Below, one piece after another: positions 24,040-35,212 of a stretch of DNA of 64,000 nucleotides. The notes below the pieces were generated by a model. It had not been told where the DNA came from and made no database searches. It saw only the letters and a program-made list of their open reading frames with translations. Source of the stretch: Acestrorhynchus altus (lineage: Eukaryota > Chordata > Actinopteri > Characiformes > Acestrorhynchidae); NCBI GenBank assembly GCA_034509495.1, contig JAVGWO010000026.1, forward strand, positions 3,404,332 through 3,468,331, read 5' to 3'. Within the stretch, counting starts at the first letter, position 1. The number at the start of each line of letters is the position of its first letter. Position numbers and translations under genes: made by a program.

Positions 24040-24405
24040 AGATCAGATCCTTACCCAGCAACTGTAAATGTCAAATCTTTACCAGTCCAGGAGATTAATA
24101 AGATTCAAAATCCTTAACTCACCAATAGATTAAGAAGATGTAAAATCCTTACCCATCCAGACGATTAAGAACATGTAAAATCCTTACCCATCCAGATGAT
24201 TAAGAACATGTAAAATCCTTACCCATCCAGATGATTAAGAAGATGTAAAATCCTTACCCATCCAGAAGATTAAGAAGATGTAAAATCCTTACCTGTTGTG
24301 GAAATTAAGACGTGAAATCCTTTAGGTGAGTTAGGAAGATTCAAAACCTTAAACTCACCAAGTAGATGAAGAAGATGTAAGATTCTAACATGTCCAGGAG
24401 ATTAC
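24040..24405. repeat. 35-bp minisatellite
   Basis: Unit of the form 'gattaagaacatgtaaaatc' + 'cttacccatccagat', 35 bp long, with starts at 24128, 24163 and 24198 and on to about 24300 at nearly constant spacing. More diverged units lie on both sides. Non-coding. Confidence 0.9.
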
Positions 24406-25980
24406 TACCCTAGACTAGACTAGAGATTACTAAATGACTAACCTAATTTTAAAAATCTAGTAGAATACAGTATATGTTTGTGACCTTTATAAAGCATGTA
24501 CAGCTTGATTGCGTTGGTTTTGTGTTGTTCTCAATTTCTCTCCATAGTTTGCTCCAGATTTCAAGCTACCCCCTGTAACTTCTCTTCCTAAGTCTAAGTA
24601 AAGAATTATGTTTTAATTAGATGGCACTTAGTAAACTGTGCAGAAAAGCGTTTGCACCAATCTGCCTGATTTATCCTCACTTATCCTGTTACTCTATAGC
24701 AGCTTTTTCCTTCTTTCTGTCTCTGTTCCTGGCTTTCCTGGCAATAAATGAACCAATTATTTCAACACAATCGCACGCAAATTTGGGCTGGGAACAGCCT
24801 GTTCTTATATTAGCAAGTGTAAAACTGTGTGTATGCATGTGTGTGTAGTGATGATTGCACATGGGACACCACTGGTGTTGAACAATGAGGAGGAAACATG
24901 AAGGCCGTGAAGGACAAAGCCATGCTGATTACTGCTTGCAGTGCAGAGCACACTGCATTCTGAACGCACAAAAGCTACACGTGCACCCCAGAAAGGAAAA
25001 CAACTGAATCCAACTCTTAGTGCTCGCTTCTTTGTTGATCCAGCTCATCCAAGCATTTCAAAGTAAGAAATGGTTACATACATTTGCACCAGGCCAGCAT
25101 CTCTGTGCAGGACACCTTTGTGACTCAGCACCTTTTACTTCATTTATTAATGCATTTCCTTTTGAACGCCATGAGAGTTATGGTAGGAATGGAGCAGACA
25201 TGGGTACCAAGGTGTAAACAGAATTCTTCATTAAGATAAGAGGCTGAAGCCCAGCCCTGATAAATGTGGGAGCTGCTCCAGTGGGGTTATTTGTCTCATA
25301 GTGGCACTGGAGGTTTCATCATTGCTATTTTCACTTACTTTAGTGCCTCTAGCTTTCCCTCCTCATGCTGCTTCCATCTCTTCCTGAGCTTTTCTCTTCC
25401 CAGCAGTTTTATTTTTGATCTCCTGCTCCACTTTCCTCCTTCTTCTTCTACAATATTCTTCTTGTAGAGTAAAGGGTGGCCAGTGCTATGATATGTTATT
25501 ATTATGTTGGAAAAAGGATATCTCTGAACGCTTTTCTGAGTGCACTCATAAATATAAAGGTGCTACTAAGCCTTATTTGAGCAATGAAATGAAAGAAGAA
25601 CTTTTGGTTCTAGAAAACTCATGTGAAGAATCTTTTAAATGTTTAAATGTAACTTGGTGTAAAGCTTCTTTAACAACTTAAAACTTTCTTTATTTTTTTA
25701 TATTTTAGCACCAATGTAGCATATTTATTTTTATTATTTTAGCATGGTAATTTTTTTTTATTTTTGGCATTTTTGTAACAACTTTTATTTTTGTAGCATC
25801 TTTATTTTATATATATACATATATATATATTTTGTATATTCTGTAAGGGTACTGAAATTTTCCAGGTGAACAAGACTGTTCCCTACTATTATTCTGAAAT
25901 GTTAATGCTTTGTTTCTGAATCATTTATTCTCTATGTTGACCTTTCTTTTTATTTAATTCTTTGTCAGAGTCTCTCAGGC
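24406..25980. other. Gene-free stretch, nothing firm recognised
   Basis: The segment at about 25550-25680 ('aataaaggtgctactaagcc'-like, 'gaagaacttttggttctaga') resembles the AAGAACC-rich class of short fish MITEs. From about 25690 it is T-rich with an (AT)n patch at 25806-25832. Confidence 0.35.
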
Positions 25981-26054
25981 TACATCTGACATAAGGAATA
26001 CCTCTGTACAGCGTACAACAATCATCCATCCATCATTGCATAGCCAAATCATCT

Positions 26055-26145
26055 ACTGTGTGTTTTTGGTGTGAGGTGTGAGGAAACCGAAGTACCTACA
26101 GGAAAGCAATATAGACACAGGGTGAACACAAGACACAAGAATAAA
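26055..26145 (+). repeat. Fragment of the fish repeat seen at 8893-9240
   Basis: 'gaggaaaccgaagtacctac' and 'agacacagggtgaacacaag' match 9165-9215 with substitutions. Confidence 0.6.
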
Positions 26146-26775
26146 TCAGTATCGCCTGTTCTACTGTAGAAATAATGCTGAAATAATGGCTATATTCACC
26201 ATGTTGGACTATCTTAATTGTGAATTAACTTCATATAGGATATTAAGTCATTATCTCATTTTAAACTGTACAACTGTGTTATATTTTCTCATGTCCTTAG
26301 TTTATTGCTCAACTTTAAACAATCTGTTTTCCTGTGACATTTTGTTCAGCTTATCCACAAACTCAGAAAAACTAAACAGTGTGAAACTGTGATGAAAATG
26401 TATCATGTCGTCATATTTTGCTAAAGCTCCTGCCCCAAACTGTGGCTTCGATCTGTATTGCACCTCCACTGTTCCATATTTATTCATGTATTTTGTACAT
26501 GTAAGAAAGTCAGCGTATTCACTTTCAGACACATGATCAATGACTGTAACTTTGTCTCAGTCTCTACCTTTTAAGTGATCTTTCTTGTTTTGATCTAGAA
26601 AATAACTGTGCCTTTCCTAAAATGTAGTAACTAATTTAATAAATCTGACCCAGTGTGTTGCTCTGAACACTGCGCTGCTTATTTCCTTTTGTGCTGATGT
26701 CAACTTTTAAAAGTTCATACCTTTTAAATGTATATATCTGTACAATATACCATCAGATAAAATAACATCTACAAC
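26146..26775. other. Gene-free stretch, nothing recognised
   Basis: Short chance frames only. Confidence 0.35.
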
Positions 26776-26781
26776 AACAAC

Positions 26782-26824
<43 letters not shown>

Positions 26825-26882
26825 TTAATATGAATAATGTGAATATGAATATGAATAATAAAGAAGAAGAAGAAGAAGAAAG
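26776..26882. repeat. (AAT)n and (AAG)n simple repeats
   Basis: About fifteen AAT units (26778-26823), a short 'aatatgaat' variant stretch, then about six GAA units (26861-26881). Confidence 0.93.
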
Positions 26883-26999
26883 TTACATTTATATAGTACC
26901 TTTCACATCCCTTTTTTCATAAACCTTTTTTTAGGTAACTAATGTAAAGCAAACTTGGGTTTGTGAAAGGTGCTATATAAATCAATAGGGTGGTGAGCA

Positions 27000-27520
27000 T
27001 TGGTGCACCACCATTTTTAGATATTTCCAGAGAGGGTTCGAAGTCTGGGCTCTGGCTGGGCCACACAAGAACATTTGCAGAGTTGTCCTGAAGCCATTTC
27101 TTTTTTATCTTGTTTGTGTTCTTAGGGTCATTGTCCTGTTGGAAGATGAACTTTTGTCCCAGTCTGAGGTCCAGAGTGCAGATAACCCAGTTTAAGGCTA
27201 TCGTCAAAGATGCCTTGGCACATCACTGCAGTCACCTTGCATTTTGCTGCCACCACCATGCTTCACTGTTGGAATGGCCTTGGCTAGGTGATGAGTAGTG
27301 TTCGGTTTCCTCCAGACTGCATGGCATTCAGTTCAAAAACTGATTGGTGAAGTGTTGCAGAAATGGTTGTCCTTCTGTAAGAAGTCATATTGTCATATTG
27401 AAGCTCTGTCAGAGTGACCATTGGTTTCTTGGTCACCTCCATGACTAAGGGCCTTCTGCAATGATCACTCAGTTTGGCTGGGCAGCCAGCTCTATGAAGA
27501 GTCTTGGTGGTTACTGAGTG
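27000..27520 (-). mobile_element. Tc1/mariner-like transposase fossil
   Basis: On the minus strand, 27485-27360 encodes the DNA-binding end region ('LSDHCRRPLVMEVTKKPMVT'), followed after an internal deletion by the catalytic end at 27140-27010: 'FIFQQDNDPKNTNKIKKKWL' then 'WPSQSPDFEPSLEISKNG'. These correspond to the second Asp (QDNDPKHT) and the region of the final Glu (PDLNPIENLW) of Tc1 transposases. The conserved Glu context is changed to 'PSLEI'. The middle catalytic part with the first Asp is lost. Non-functional. Confidence 0.85.
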
Positions 27521-27954
27521 TGTGCATCCTGTAAGCACTGATGAAGGACTAGAGAATGACCAACACAAACAGAATCAGATGAGCTATTGACTTTACATCT
27601 GGACAGTGCTGACCTACCATCCACATAATACCTGCTTTGTAGTGATTCTGTGGGATCCTGGCTACTGAAGATGAGGGTTTGTGGTGGACCAATAGTCCAA
27701 AATATCATGCAGTTAGTGGTCTTGTGATCAGAAACTTGGTTTGAAAAATGATTGATAAATTTTGTAAGGCTTACAGTGTAAACAAAAAGTGTACAATGTA
27801 CATACGTCAAGTGACCAATACATACCCCAAATCCTCCAGCAATACTGCTGTGCTTGATGAACTCAAACCAGTGCAACACATTGTGTATATTCAGTAGTGG
27901 TCCAGTATTACCCCTGTGATGGTGCTTTTCCACTGATAGATATAGTTCTTGTAT
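27521..27954. other. Unassigned spacer between two Tc1-type elements
   Basis: A minus-strand frame at 27511-27960 (149 codons) crosses this segment but shows no domain. Probably chance. Confidence 0.35.
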
Positions 27955-28376
27955 ATACACGATATGTCCATGTTTGTAGATGCCCCTTCTAATTAATGCA
28001 TTCTACATTAAGTTGCAACCATTGCTGACACAAATGTGTCTGGTCTGGTCTAGTCCCTGTAGAGAAGCATTTCCAATAGGACTCTTTGTTAACTTAACAT
28101 GAATCTATTTACACCATGCCTAATGCCAGGTGTGGAGCAGTGGAGCTGTGTTCTCTGGAACGATGGTGCTCCATCCAATACTTTTGGAATGATTTGGACA
28201 GGTGATCATCCAACATCCTGACACCAACAATGCTCATCAATGAATACAATCAAATCCTCAAAGCAATGCTCCAAAATCTGTTACTCTAGATGTTACTCTT
28301 TTTTTTTTAATCCTTGATTTTAGAAGAAACAATGAATGAGCATGTGACCCAATACTTTTGTCCATGTAGTATATTA
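27955..28376. mobile_element. Non-autonomous Tc1-like element (family 'T') copy
   Basis: Begins 'gatatgtccatgtttgtaga', ends 'caatacttttgtccatgtag'. It carries the landmarks 'tagtccctgtagagaagc', 'gtgttctctggaacgatgg', 'catccaatacttttggaatg' and 'caatcaaatcctcaaagc' in the same order as 1452-1975. Diverged, with a small internal deletion. Confidence 0.75.
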
Positions 28377-29600
28377 GTGCATGATTGAGCCTGTCAATCA
28401 GACACTGACCAGCAGAAGAAACCCAAACAACCATTTCATGACCATAAATAAGCTAGTTATGTGTGATAATTAATGAGAACTAGATGTCTCAGTGCACCCA
28501 GGCATGCACAGTAAGTCACAGCGGTACTTCCACTGGCAACAACACACAGTGTGTTTCCTGCACAGTGATGAGACTACACGATCCATTATTAACTATCCAC
28601 CAGATTACCCACCACTACCCAATCAACAGCCTCCCTCACCATTAACACTCCAGTCATTAAGAGCTGGGGGGAAAAAGACATAGAGCTACAAACAACAGCC
28701 CAGTCACAACTGTCCCTGGCTTGTTTATGACCTGGATACCATTTCTGAGTGTTAGCAGTGGAGGTTAATGCTAATTAAGACCAGAGAAAAATTCCTGTTA
28801 GTGGCAAGACTGTTTATTCACATTGCAGGCCTAGAGAGAGACCAAGAGCAAGCTAGTGAGTGGGAGAAGGGGGTGGGGGCTTGGTTCAGTCAATTTGGCA
28901 CAGACAACTAGAGTAGTTGCTAAAAGCCACAGTGGCCTAAGCAGGAACAGATAAATGGTCTGAAGAAAAGAGGGTTTTATTTTAAATGAACAGCCAATTA
29001 TTAATGAAAGGACACACCGACTCAAAGACTGGGAGGGTTTTATCATCCCTTCTGGAGACTATGCTCTGAGATGAATTAACTAAAGCCACATAATGTAGAA
29101 ATTGTACCATAAAATAAAAGCTATAAAATCATTTGATGATATATTTTGCTTGTAATATAGAGAATGACATCTGATTTAGGTTTGGTTGAGTGTGAACATT
29201 ACCTTGTCAGAACTGTTTAATGCTGTGTAACTCAAGTCACATTTGTATAAAATGTATATTCATGCTCCACCACAGCAGTCCACATACTTCTTTTACTTCG
29301 GATGCTGATTATGTACTTCTTAGCTCGTCAAACACACATTCATATCTCTGCTGGTTTTCCAAAACCTTTAGAAAAAAAAAATGATTTATTTTTAATATCT
29401 TATGCCATGATTTTCCTTCAATTAGTCCTTACAGTAATACATAGTTAATTATATGTTAATAATAAGAGCAGCATTTTCTTTTAAAGCAGCATCCTGTTTA
29501 TATGATTTGGGGCTCCCCCTACAGTTGTGAAGTGTAATTCACTGCTGTTTGAGCTGTTTGTTACGAACAGATATAAATGTGCAAATGGTCACCAAGCAGA
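28377..29600. other. Gene-free stretch, nothing recognised
   Basis: Relatively repeat-poor. No exon or RNA gene seen. It could contain conserved non-coding sequence (28640-28900), but I cannot show this. Confidence 0.35.
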
Positions 29601-29609
29601 GAAACCTAG

Positions 29610-30020
29610 TGAACAACCATCAGTGACATATTAAAGCAGACCAGTGGACCTCAACCATGCTGTGAGAATATATCCCACACCATAATGGAACCACCACAGC
29701 CTGCATGGTGCCTTGTTGACAAATGGGGTCCATGGCGTCATGGGGTCTGCGCCACACATGAACCCTCCTATCAGCCCAAAACAATTGGCACCATGACTCG
29801 CCTGACCATGCCACATGGCACAGCATGCTACCCCACAACTGATTGGACCACTGATATAGGATTGAAGCTAAAGGACACTGCACTGCTCTGCAGGATATGT
29901 GTGGGGCCTCCTGTATTATATGTGGATGGGATTTCTGCCAGAGTTACTTGTCTGTTTAAATGGACAATTCTGTCCAGATGCTGCCAATCATAATAATTAC
30001 CACTGTGGGTGTTACAACCT
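29610..30020 (-). mobile_element. Tc1/mariner-like transposase fossil, middle part
   Basis: The minus strand gives 'FWADRRVHVWRRPHDAMDPI' (about 29790-29735) followed by 'VVVPLWCGIYSHSMVEVHW'. The pattern is that of the Tc1 segment around the first catalytic Asp ('W-S/A-D-E-S-R') and the downstream 'G-G-S-V-M-V-W-G-x-F-S'. The Glu after the Asp is lost here ('WADRR'). Upstream sequence to about 30020 is likely the same copy. Broken. Confidence 0.7.
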
Positions 30021-31080
30021 TCTATGACACATTCTTGCTACACACATGTAATATAAGAGTTTAAGAGAATAACATTTTTTTTTTTTTTAACTTTCCATGA
30101 TTATGGAATGTAAAATGCACACAACCTGAAATGGACCCCGCCTTTCCATGAGCACACTGACCAATGTTTATCCCTCATTTTCAGTACAAAATCAGGCTGC
30201 TCTGCAGTTGATTTGCTGTTAAATAATCATATAAAAACTTTGTACACTGCCAACTTCATACTGGGAAGAGCTGCCATAAAGCCTATACATTTGATACATT
30301 GTTCACATGCAATGTCTTCAGGCAATGACATCAGGATATACTCTACTGCTGACAGCAACAGGACATAGTGTAAACACCTTCCTACTCACTGCTACAATAC
30401 GATAATAAGACAAAAACATAGACTTCTCTTAAACTCAACCAACATTGCAACATCTTGCCTATAAAGCATGTGTCTGCTTGACTCAGGAACAACTTAAACC
30501 TCTGTGAAACCTACATACTCAGAAGGCTGAAGTAACTTACACAGCAACATTGAGGAAAAACAACATCAGCAACTTACAAACCTAAAATGTCAAGCATCCT
30601 AAGCTGAAGCATACTGTCACGCCATGCTGGGAAAGCATTTACGGACCATTCAAATCATGCCTTTAATGACCTGGTGTGGAGAAGCAGACATTTGCTTTGA
30701 GAAAACTTTGACATAAGTTCTGAATCTGAAAATAGTGGAAAAACCTGACGGAGGTAAAGTGGAAAGCAGTGGTTGCAAAGCAGTGTCTGGAAAGCTTAGA
30801 AAACAAGGACAATAGAACATTTCATTTATCAATAAAATAGGTTCAGGGTCTGTTATTAAATTATTTTATTATAAGCAATGTATTGTTCTTATACAACACT
30901 CCAGTGAGCCTGGGCCAGAAGAAATTCTCTCACTGCAGGATAAGCATATCCAAAATGTAGCCTTTCTGTTGAGATTTAAGGTAATTCAGTCACTGCATCC
31001 ATGCCATTACTGTTGAGCCTTGAACCTGTGTGTATTTCTGGTATCTGTACTTTTACTGACTCAATATGTTACTTTAATAA
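30021..31080. other. Gene-free stretch, nothing recognised
   Basis: Includes a T run at about 30074-30088. No feature seen. Confidence 0.35.
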
Positions 31081-31084
31081 ATCA

Positions 31085-31325
31085 AAACTTAACCTTAACC
31101 CTGACCCTAATCCTATTTCTAACCTCAAATCAAAATTTAACTCTAATCCTGATCTAGGGTCAAATTATCCTGGCCCTAATTCTCACCCAAACCTCAACCC
31201 AAGGTCCAATCCCAAACTAATCCTACCCTTAACTTCAATCCAAATCCTAAAAGTAACCATCATCAACCCAAGACCTAATCCTAATCCATCTTTGTTCATT
31301 ACTCTTAATCTAATCCAGTTACTCT
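31085..31325. repeat. Degenerate telomere-like (CCTAAY)n interstitial repeat
   Basis: Repeated words 'aaccttaaccctgaccctaa', 'cctaatcc', 'cccaaacctcaaccc', 'aagacctaatcctaatcc' with a period near six. The sequence is a decayed array of CCTAAC/CCCTAA-type hexamers. The Asn-Pro-rich reading frame across it (plus, 31001-31360) is explained by this. Confidence 0.7.
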
Positions 31326-32460
31326 ATAGACGTGGACTGTTGCTGCAGCAGGTCTATTAAGGGCTTGTTGAGGGTGTTCAGATGGGCTGTAGATTTCTAA
31401 GTTGAACATCTACAGATATGAATTTTAACTCTCCAAATAGTTAAAAACAACTGAATTGAATGGATTATAAACAGATTTTATTCATGCATTTAATTAAAAG
31501 TCTCTTATGCTTCACTGCTGAAACATCTTTGAGATGCTGTTAATGTTACTGAGAGTGTGGTGAGTGTTTATTTCATTTAAAAAGGAAATAAAGTTTACTA
31601 GTTTAGTTAATTTAATAAATAAATTATTTATTTATTGAACTTCACTGAGCGCTCCCTGGCCCTTTATGGCAAACAGGTGGGGTGTTGGTCAGTAATATGC
31701 ATGAGTTGATGAATAGTTCAAATTGGTTGATACTAATGCTTTGTAGAAAAATACTGCAGGGGTTGTTGAAAAGTGCAGGGTGCTCCGCAAGAGCACTGGT
31801 GCTGCAGTTCTTTGATTCTGGCTGTATGTGCTCACACAACTAGGAGTATTTTTCATATTGACACATTATTGTTTCGTACCATATGTTGTGATCTCATAGT
31901 CAATTGTGGAACACGATGTCCATTCTTTGAAAGAATGCATTTGTGTTCAGGGTTTGGTAATTTTAATTGTCTGGATTTATTACAAGATTCCACAGAACTC
32001 TTGCAGAAATCCCTGTAGTATTACAATTGTTCCGTTTCATAAGGATTGGTCATGCTTAAAAAAAACAATTTAGTGTGTGAGAGTGTGAGCTGGCAAGAGG
32101 GAGAGGGAGGAAGAGGGGAGCGTAAAACTAAGTGAAGGAGAGCAAAGGGAAGAGAATGGTGATGAATGTTCTGACAGATCAGGTTAAGGCATTAGTCAGC
32201 CTGGTGACGGCAGAATATCTGACAGCATAAATACAGCAGAGAATAAATGTGGCTGGGGTTTGTTTGCTAAATGCATTGACGGGGCATCTCAGATGCAGTC
32301 AGTGTGACAAAGTGATGTTAGAGGCTCCACCAGTCCCATGAGTCACTGTTACTGGTGCACACACTGTAATAACATTTTAACAAGCATTTTAACATTTCAC
32401 CACAACGTCCTGACCAGAGGCCCCATCAGGGCCCTCTAGGAGTCTCTGAAAGACAGAACA
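31326..32460. other. Gene-free stretch, nothing recognised
   Basis: 32150-32350 is repeat-poor and mixed in composition and might be conserved non-coding DNA. The rest is AT-rich and unassigned. Confidence 0.3.
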
Positions 32461-32464
32461 GAAG

Positions 32465-33214
32465 GAAAAAAACAAATACTTTTATTATTTTACACATTTT
32501 GTTAGAGTATCAAAGTGCTTTAGTTTGGTGATTTAGGCCAAAAAGTATTTATAGGAGACAGTCGTGCCAGATATTATTTTCATGAGATTCTAGGCTACTC
32601 ACATGTTCTCACTTTGGCTGTAAAAATGATCCATTTAAATATTAGGGTGAATTTGCTCGTTTTGATCTGAAGTTTTCTTACACCAGCTTTTTTTGCTTAT
32701 AAGCACCGTATATCTCATCCAGGTCATCCAGAGTGTTTTGTGATGAAAATGTTTTTTTTTTAGTTATTTGTAATGAATAGACTGACAAGGATATTCATAT
32801 TTGCAATAAAAAGTTGGTGGTCCAAATAAAAAAATGGATCTCCTTTATTATTTTCATTCATTCTGTATATTATCCTTCTCGGGACATTTATTATGAAATT
32901 TGAACATTTTCTGCTGTAAACCAATGTCAGTGATGTAATTACCCCGCCCCCCTCACTAATCAGTTGGAGTCTACCTGTAGGTTGAGCATGTACATGTGGA
33001 TAGAGCAGTAAACATGCAATAGAAGGCTGCTTTAAACTGGAATTAATTCAGACTTGCTATCAGAGGGTTAGATAGGGTGAGTGGTGTTGTTTGTTGTAAC
33101 ATGTGTATTATGTCTGTAGGTTACTCTGATCCAGAGATATGCAGCCTAGAACACAGCATGTAATTGCCTGCAAAATGTGGATCTCGAGTTCTAGGAGTTA
33201 AGCAAGGCTCTTAA
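32465..33214 (+). repeat. Interspersed repeat family 'R1', longest copy
   Basis: Reference copy for the family: 'aaaaagtatttataggagac' (32540), 'gttatttgtaatgaatagac' (32763), 'gggacatttattatgaaatt' (32881), 'gtacatgtggatagagcagt' (32991), 'gggttagatagggtgagtgg' (33065), 'cacagcatgtaattgcctgc' (33152). Copies lie at about 8.06-8.61, 9.82-10.35, 11.74-12.55 (partial) and, inverted, 55.15-55.53 kb. No frame is preserved. Class unknown. Confidence 0.75.
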
Positions 33215-33270
33215 GCTTTCTGCTCTAGGGTGCCACAGCATGGCTGACCCTGCATTCTAAGTTGGTATAT
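33215..33270 (+). mobile_element. SINE tail fragment
   Basis: 'ctctagggtgccacagcatggctgaccctgc' followed by 'aagttggtatatgtgaagag' resembles the 3' body of a tRNA-derived SINE that I recall from catfishes ('catggctgaccctgcgctc'). The head is missing. Family recall is from memory. Confidence 0.5.
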
Positions 33271-33735
33271 GTGAAGAGATGGTGTGTACACACCATCACA
33301 CAATGGTTTTCCTCATTCATTACTCGTCTTAAACCACGCTCAGTTGTTAAACCGTCTCAAGTCGTGGCAAATACATCTCCTACAGGCTTGTTTATGTGGT
33401 TTCTGACACTGCATGACATACTGTTATCTAGAATTGAGTGTGAATAAACAAAGACACTAATACAAATATACAAAGGTCACAGAAACGCTCCTACTTTTTA
33501 TCTTTTATCTGTTTCCTGTTTGAATTGAGGTTCTCTTTTGTACTGCCATTTTAATGACAGACCTTTCTTCCTTTTCATGTTCATTTTTTCCCCTCATCTT
33601 CCTTCCACATTCACATTTGCACTCACTTTGTCTATCTCACTCAGACCCACACTCACACACACTTTATGCTATCTTCGCACTTCATTGTGAGCATTTTTCC
33701 ATGTGTGATCTGAGATTATCTTGCATCAACCCCGT
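33271..33735. other. Gene-free stretch, nothing recognised
   Basis: Pyrimidine-rich at 33550-33660. No exon seen. Confidence 0.35.
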
Positions 33736-33739
33736 ATTG

Positions 33740-34550
33740 TCTTTCAGCTGCTAATTAGCTAGTTGTTATGCGGCCAATCAGACATCTCAACATCCAACAA
33801 GGGCCGCTATATACATCAGATAAAGGCATAATGATGGGGCGGGAGGGTATGGGTGGTGGTGAGCGTGGGGGAGTTCTGTGGAGGTGTTGCAGTGATGCAT
33901 ATTATGATACAAAATTTGTGTCTTGTGCCAAATGAACAAATGGTGTGATATCATTGCGCTTATTATTCCTGATATGATAAGCCTCATAATGATTCATAAC
34001 TCCCCCAAATCCCATCCCACCCGTGAATAATTCAGAGAGAATAGTGGCTCATCCATTTGCCGCATGCATATGTTGCCTGGATTCCTCCATGCCCAGTCTA
34101 CATCTTGATTAAATGCATCCCACTGCATAACTTAACAATGGGTATTTAACCTCTGAACGCCAAGGAAGGCGTTGGGAAGACCCAGAGAGCCAATTTCATG
34201 AAGTGAGAACAGTAAATTACCATATCAGTCTATAATCGCACCAGACAAACAAACAGGCCGTGATGAATGCAATTTGCCATAATTTGAGGTAAGGCTGCGG
34301 TCCTCCATTCCTCCATTCCAACAGCCCTGTATATCACTTCAAACACTGCCTCCAGAGCACTCCTGTTTTTTTTTGTTGTTTTTTTCAACCCACAATGGTA
34401 ATTTTGGCTCACCAGCTTTAGGCCAGCGGGTGCTGAAATAAAGTTGCATGCCCAATTTGAGTGGCTGATATCCAGGTGAAACGGAGTGAGATTGAGCCTT
34501 GTTGTTTGTGCTGCGGGCACTATTGTCTCAATTTGATTACATCAAGAGCG
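33740..34550. other. Candidate conserved non-coding block (enhancer-like)
   Basis: Over 800 bases almost free of simple repeats and known interspersed repeats, apart from a T-rich patch near 34365-34385. It is rich in homeodomain and POU-like words ('tgctaattagctag', 'taatgattcataac', 'gtgaataattcagag', 'gatgaatgcaatttgcc', 'gataatttgaggt'-type) and with inverted CCAAT ('ggccaatcag'). No frame is open through it. The texture fits conserved developmental regulatory DNA. Not testable here without other genomes. Confidence 0.4.
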
Positions 34551-34809
34551 ACAGTCCAGTCTGGAAAAGATGGAGTAGTTTTGTAGGAAAAGACACACAA
34601 ACACCTACACATTCACCCACCAGACACAGTATATGTGTAACGTGGCCTGATTGAAAGTGCGATTAGGAAACAGGGAAACTTTGACATGTTATACACCTGC
34701 ACACACACACTCATACACAACTATACTGCTACAATGTACACAATATCTAACAATCCCTGCAACACTGCTGTGCCTGATACATACGGATACTGACACATAC
34801 GGATCTGCA

Positions 34810-35212
34810 CTGTTAAAATGCAAGATCCTTGAGGAAATTTTGGACATTCTTCAGTTTGAAACTGTGGAGGAACCTCTTATGGTGCTTCAAGGGACCATCA
34901 ATAAAAGGACCAAAGTTTCCTGAAGGTTCATTGAAACACCTTAAGAGGTTCCTCCACAGTTTCATACTGAAGAACCTCCAAAGGTTCCTACAAGGATCTT
35001 GTACTTTTTTACAATGCACAAGATCACTGAGGTACTTTTGGAGGATCTTCAGTTTGAAACTGTGGAGGAACCTATTAAGGTGCTTCAAGGGACCATCAAT
35101 AAAAGGACATAGATTTCCTGAAGGTACCTTGAAACCCCTTAAGAGGTTCCTCCACAGTTTCATACTGAAGAACCTCCAAAGGTTCCTTCAAGGATCTTGC
35201 AATTTTAACAGT
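34810..35212. repeat. Tandem pair of long imperfect hairpins (foldback element)
   Basis: Two adjacent inverted repeats of about 200 bp each (about 34810-35012 and 35013-35212). In each, a left arm 'cagtttgaaactgtggagga' and a right arm 'tcctccacagtttcatactg' pair over about 85-90 bases around a loop containing 'gaccatcaataaaaggac'. The outermost ends are complementary: 'actgttaaaatgcaagatcc' on the left and 'ggatcttgcaattttaacag' on the right. No coding function is needed to explain the open frames on both strands. It is best seen as a duplicated MITE-like foldback. Confidence 0.85.

Noticed and set aside
24040..24405. 35-bp spaced repeat considered as a CRISPR array
   Set aside because: Head-to-tail units with no unique spacers, and the host is a vertebrate; it is a minisatellite.
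27511..27960. 149-codon minus frame
   Set aside because: Partly Tc1 fossil, partly unassigned spacer. No domain and no splice context.
31001..31360. 119-codon Asn-Pro-rich frame
   Set aside because: Arises from the degenerate CCTAAY hexamer repeat.
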